Assembly (NCBI GenBank): GCA_020446285.1
Contig: JAGREZ010000393.1
Location: 1-5,412, forward strand
Direction of reading: 5' to 3'
Origin: Geminicoccaceae bacterium
GTDB lineage: Bacteria > Pseudomonadota > Alphaproteobacteria > Geminicoccales > Geminicoccaceae
DNA: 5,412 bases
Part shown: one piece after another, positions 4,489 through 5,412 of the stretch
Layout: every line of letters starts with the position of its first letter
Numbering within the stretch: the first letter of the stretch is position 1
Notes under the pieces: model-generated
The model's database searches: none
What the model saw: only the letters and a program-made list of their open reading frames with translations
What the model was told of the DNA's origin: nothing
Program-made: the position numbers and the translations under genes

Positions 4489-5295
4489 TCACAATCTGTC
4501 GAGGTCGCCGGCGAAGCCGTTCGAGGTGAAGCTGCCGCCCTGGAAAAGGTCGCCGACGGGATCGTGTTCGAGCTTCGCCTGTTCGGCCAGTGCGTGTTGC
4601 ACATGGTCTTCCGAACGGTGCTTCGGCGCGTAGCCGAGGCCGTAGGCGACGTGATTGTCCCACCATGCGCGGTCATTGTCGGAGGCGCCGTAGACGATCT
4701 CGCAATGCAGGTCCGGATGTTCGAGGCCGATGCGGCAGAGCTGGACCAGATCCTCGGGGTGGATCCAGATTGCCAGCCGTCGCTCGTCGAGCGGCATGTC
4801 GCCGACATTGCCGATGCGGATCGACATGACCCGCATGCCGTGCTTGTCGGCGTAGAGCGAGCCGAGCGCCTCGCCGAACGCCTTGCTCAGGCCGTAGAGC
4901 CCGTCGGGGCGCGTGCGGCGTTCGGTGTCGATGCGCCGGGTGCGCCGGTAGAACCCGACCGCGTGGTTGGATGATGCGAAGACCATGCGGCCGACGCCCG
5001 CCTGCCGGGCGGCTTCGAACAGATTGTAGCAGCCGGCGATATTGGCCGCGTTGATGGTCGCCCAGTCACCCTCGACGGAAAATCCGCCCAGATGGATGAT
5101 GCCGTCGACACCCTCGCAGATGCGCGCGCAGGCGGCGGGATCAAAAAGCTGTGCCGGCCTGAACTCCTCGCCATCCGCGACATCCGCCACCTCGCGAATG
5201 TCGCTCAGCACCACCCGATCGAAGGCTTCGCGCAGCAATGGCCGGATCATGCCCGCAACACCGCCCGCGGCGCCGGTCAAAAGAACGGTTTTCAT
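4489..5295 (-). CDS. Uronate dehydrogenase-like NAD-dependent SDR/epimerase family protein
   Basis: This 268-residue protein closely follows the rhizobial uronate dehydrogenase pattern (EC 1.1.1.203; D-galacturonate or D-glucuronate plus NAD to the aldarolactone; cytoplasmic). It starts with a Rossmann NAD motif, TGAAGGVAG (7-15). The next landmarks are DGIIHLGGFSVE (64-75), YNLFEAAR (90-97), FASSNHAVGFY (106-116), the catalytic Y134-x-x-x-K138 in RPDGLYGLSKAFGE, RIGN (160-163), and the late WWDN (211-214) and FQGG (251-254). Length matches the roughly 265-residue Agrobacterium enzyme. The third glycine of GxxGxxG is Ala14 here, with Gly15 next to it. Start 5295 is chosen because GGGGGGAG lies seven bases upstream; an ATG at 5316 would put that site inside the gene. 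Related sugar epimerases are the main alternative. The gene looks like host metabolism, not part of the element. Confidence 0.85.
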   Translation of the reverse strand: MKTVLLTGAAGGVAGMIRPLLREAFDRVVLSDIREVADVADGEEFRPAQLFDPAACARICEGVDGIIHLGGFSVEGDWATINAANIAGCYNLFEAARQAGVGRMVFASSNHAVGFYRRTRRIDTERRTRPDGLYGLSKAFGEALGSLYADKHGMRVMSIRIGNVGDMPLDERRLAIWIHPEDLVQLCRIGLEHPDLHCEIVYGASDNDRAWWDNHVAYGLGYAPKHRSEDHVQHALAEQAKLEHDPVGDLFQGGSFTSNGFAGDLDRL

Positions 5296-5302
5296 CGGAT
5301 AT

Positions 5303-5310
5303 CTCCCCCC
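5303..5310 (-). promoter_or_regulatory. Ribosome-binding site deciding the dehydrogenase start
   Basis: GGGGGGAG on the minus strand lies seven bases before ATG 5295. It excludes the in-frame ATG at 5316 as the main start. Confidence 0.7.
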
Positions 5311-5341
5311 TTGCATCGTCCTGACTGTCGTTTCCTGGCCA

Positions 5342-5387
5342 TCGTTCCGGATTTCAGTTCTTAGTCGTTCCGGATTTCAGTTCTTAG
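5342..5387. repeat. Perfect 23-bp tandem duplication upstream of the dehydrogenase gene
   Basis: Two identical, directly adjacent 23-base copies lie at 5342-5364 and 5365-5387, each starting TCGTTCCGG and ending TTCTTAG. Each holds the palindrome TCCGGA. They sit 47 bases upstream of the dehydrogenase ATG, in the place of its promoter or operator. No good -35/-10 pair is visible around them. They could be a repeated regulator site, or a recent slippage or insertion scar. Confidence 0.8.
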
Positions 5388-5412
5388 CAGCGTGTTGAAG
5401 AAATGCCGATAG

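Overview
The window is high-GC DNA with the codon use and gene content of an alphaproteobacterium, most likely Hyphomicrobiales/Rhizobiales. This placement is inferred from composition and from the rhizobial type of the uronate dehydrogenase; it is not proven. Positions about 1-4348 look like the integration and early-gene end of a prophage or other tyrosine-integrase element. Positions 4349-5412 look like host chromosome, with a tRNA-Lys(CUU) gene at the junction.

Layout of the element. (a) 1-525 is a divergent regulatory pair: a truncated minus-strand YdaS/Cro-like helix-turn-helix protein and a plus-strand XRE-family repressor. An operator-like dyad lies between them. (b) 526-1162 holds a second, closely matching operator-like site (18 of 22 positions), then a small acidic protein on the plus strand, then a small coiled-coil protein on the minus strand. 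These last two genes converge on a shared CTAG. (c) 1163-4120 is one compact plus-strand cluster: a RecE-like PD-(D/E)XK exonuclease, three small unrecognised proteins, an AlpA/excisionase-like protein, and a tyrosine integrase. Every join overlaps by 1 to 44 bases, so one polycistronic mRNA with translational coupling is likely. (d) 4121-4348 is non-coding. It carries short, helically phased direct repeats that look like integrase/Xis arm-binding sites, as expected for the attachment region.

Host side. The tRNA-Lys gene is complete, has an encoded CCA, and keeps a good promoter on its right side. Its 3' end faces the integrase, which is the usual arrangement when an element has inserted into a tRNA 3' end. 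To its right, on the same strand, is a uronate dehydrogenase-like gene. A perfect 23-bp tandem duplication lies just upstream of that gene.

How the parts may work together (inference): the XRE and YdaS-like regulators control the early genes through the paired operators. The exonuclease and its small partners act in DNA recombination or replication. The Xis-like protein and integrase move the element in and out of tRNA-Lys using the repeats between int and the tRNA. The clearest new signals are the paired operators, the phased repeats, the unrecognised small-protein cluster behind the exonuclease, and the acidic 64-residue protein.
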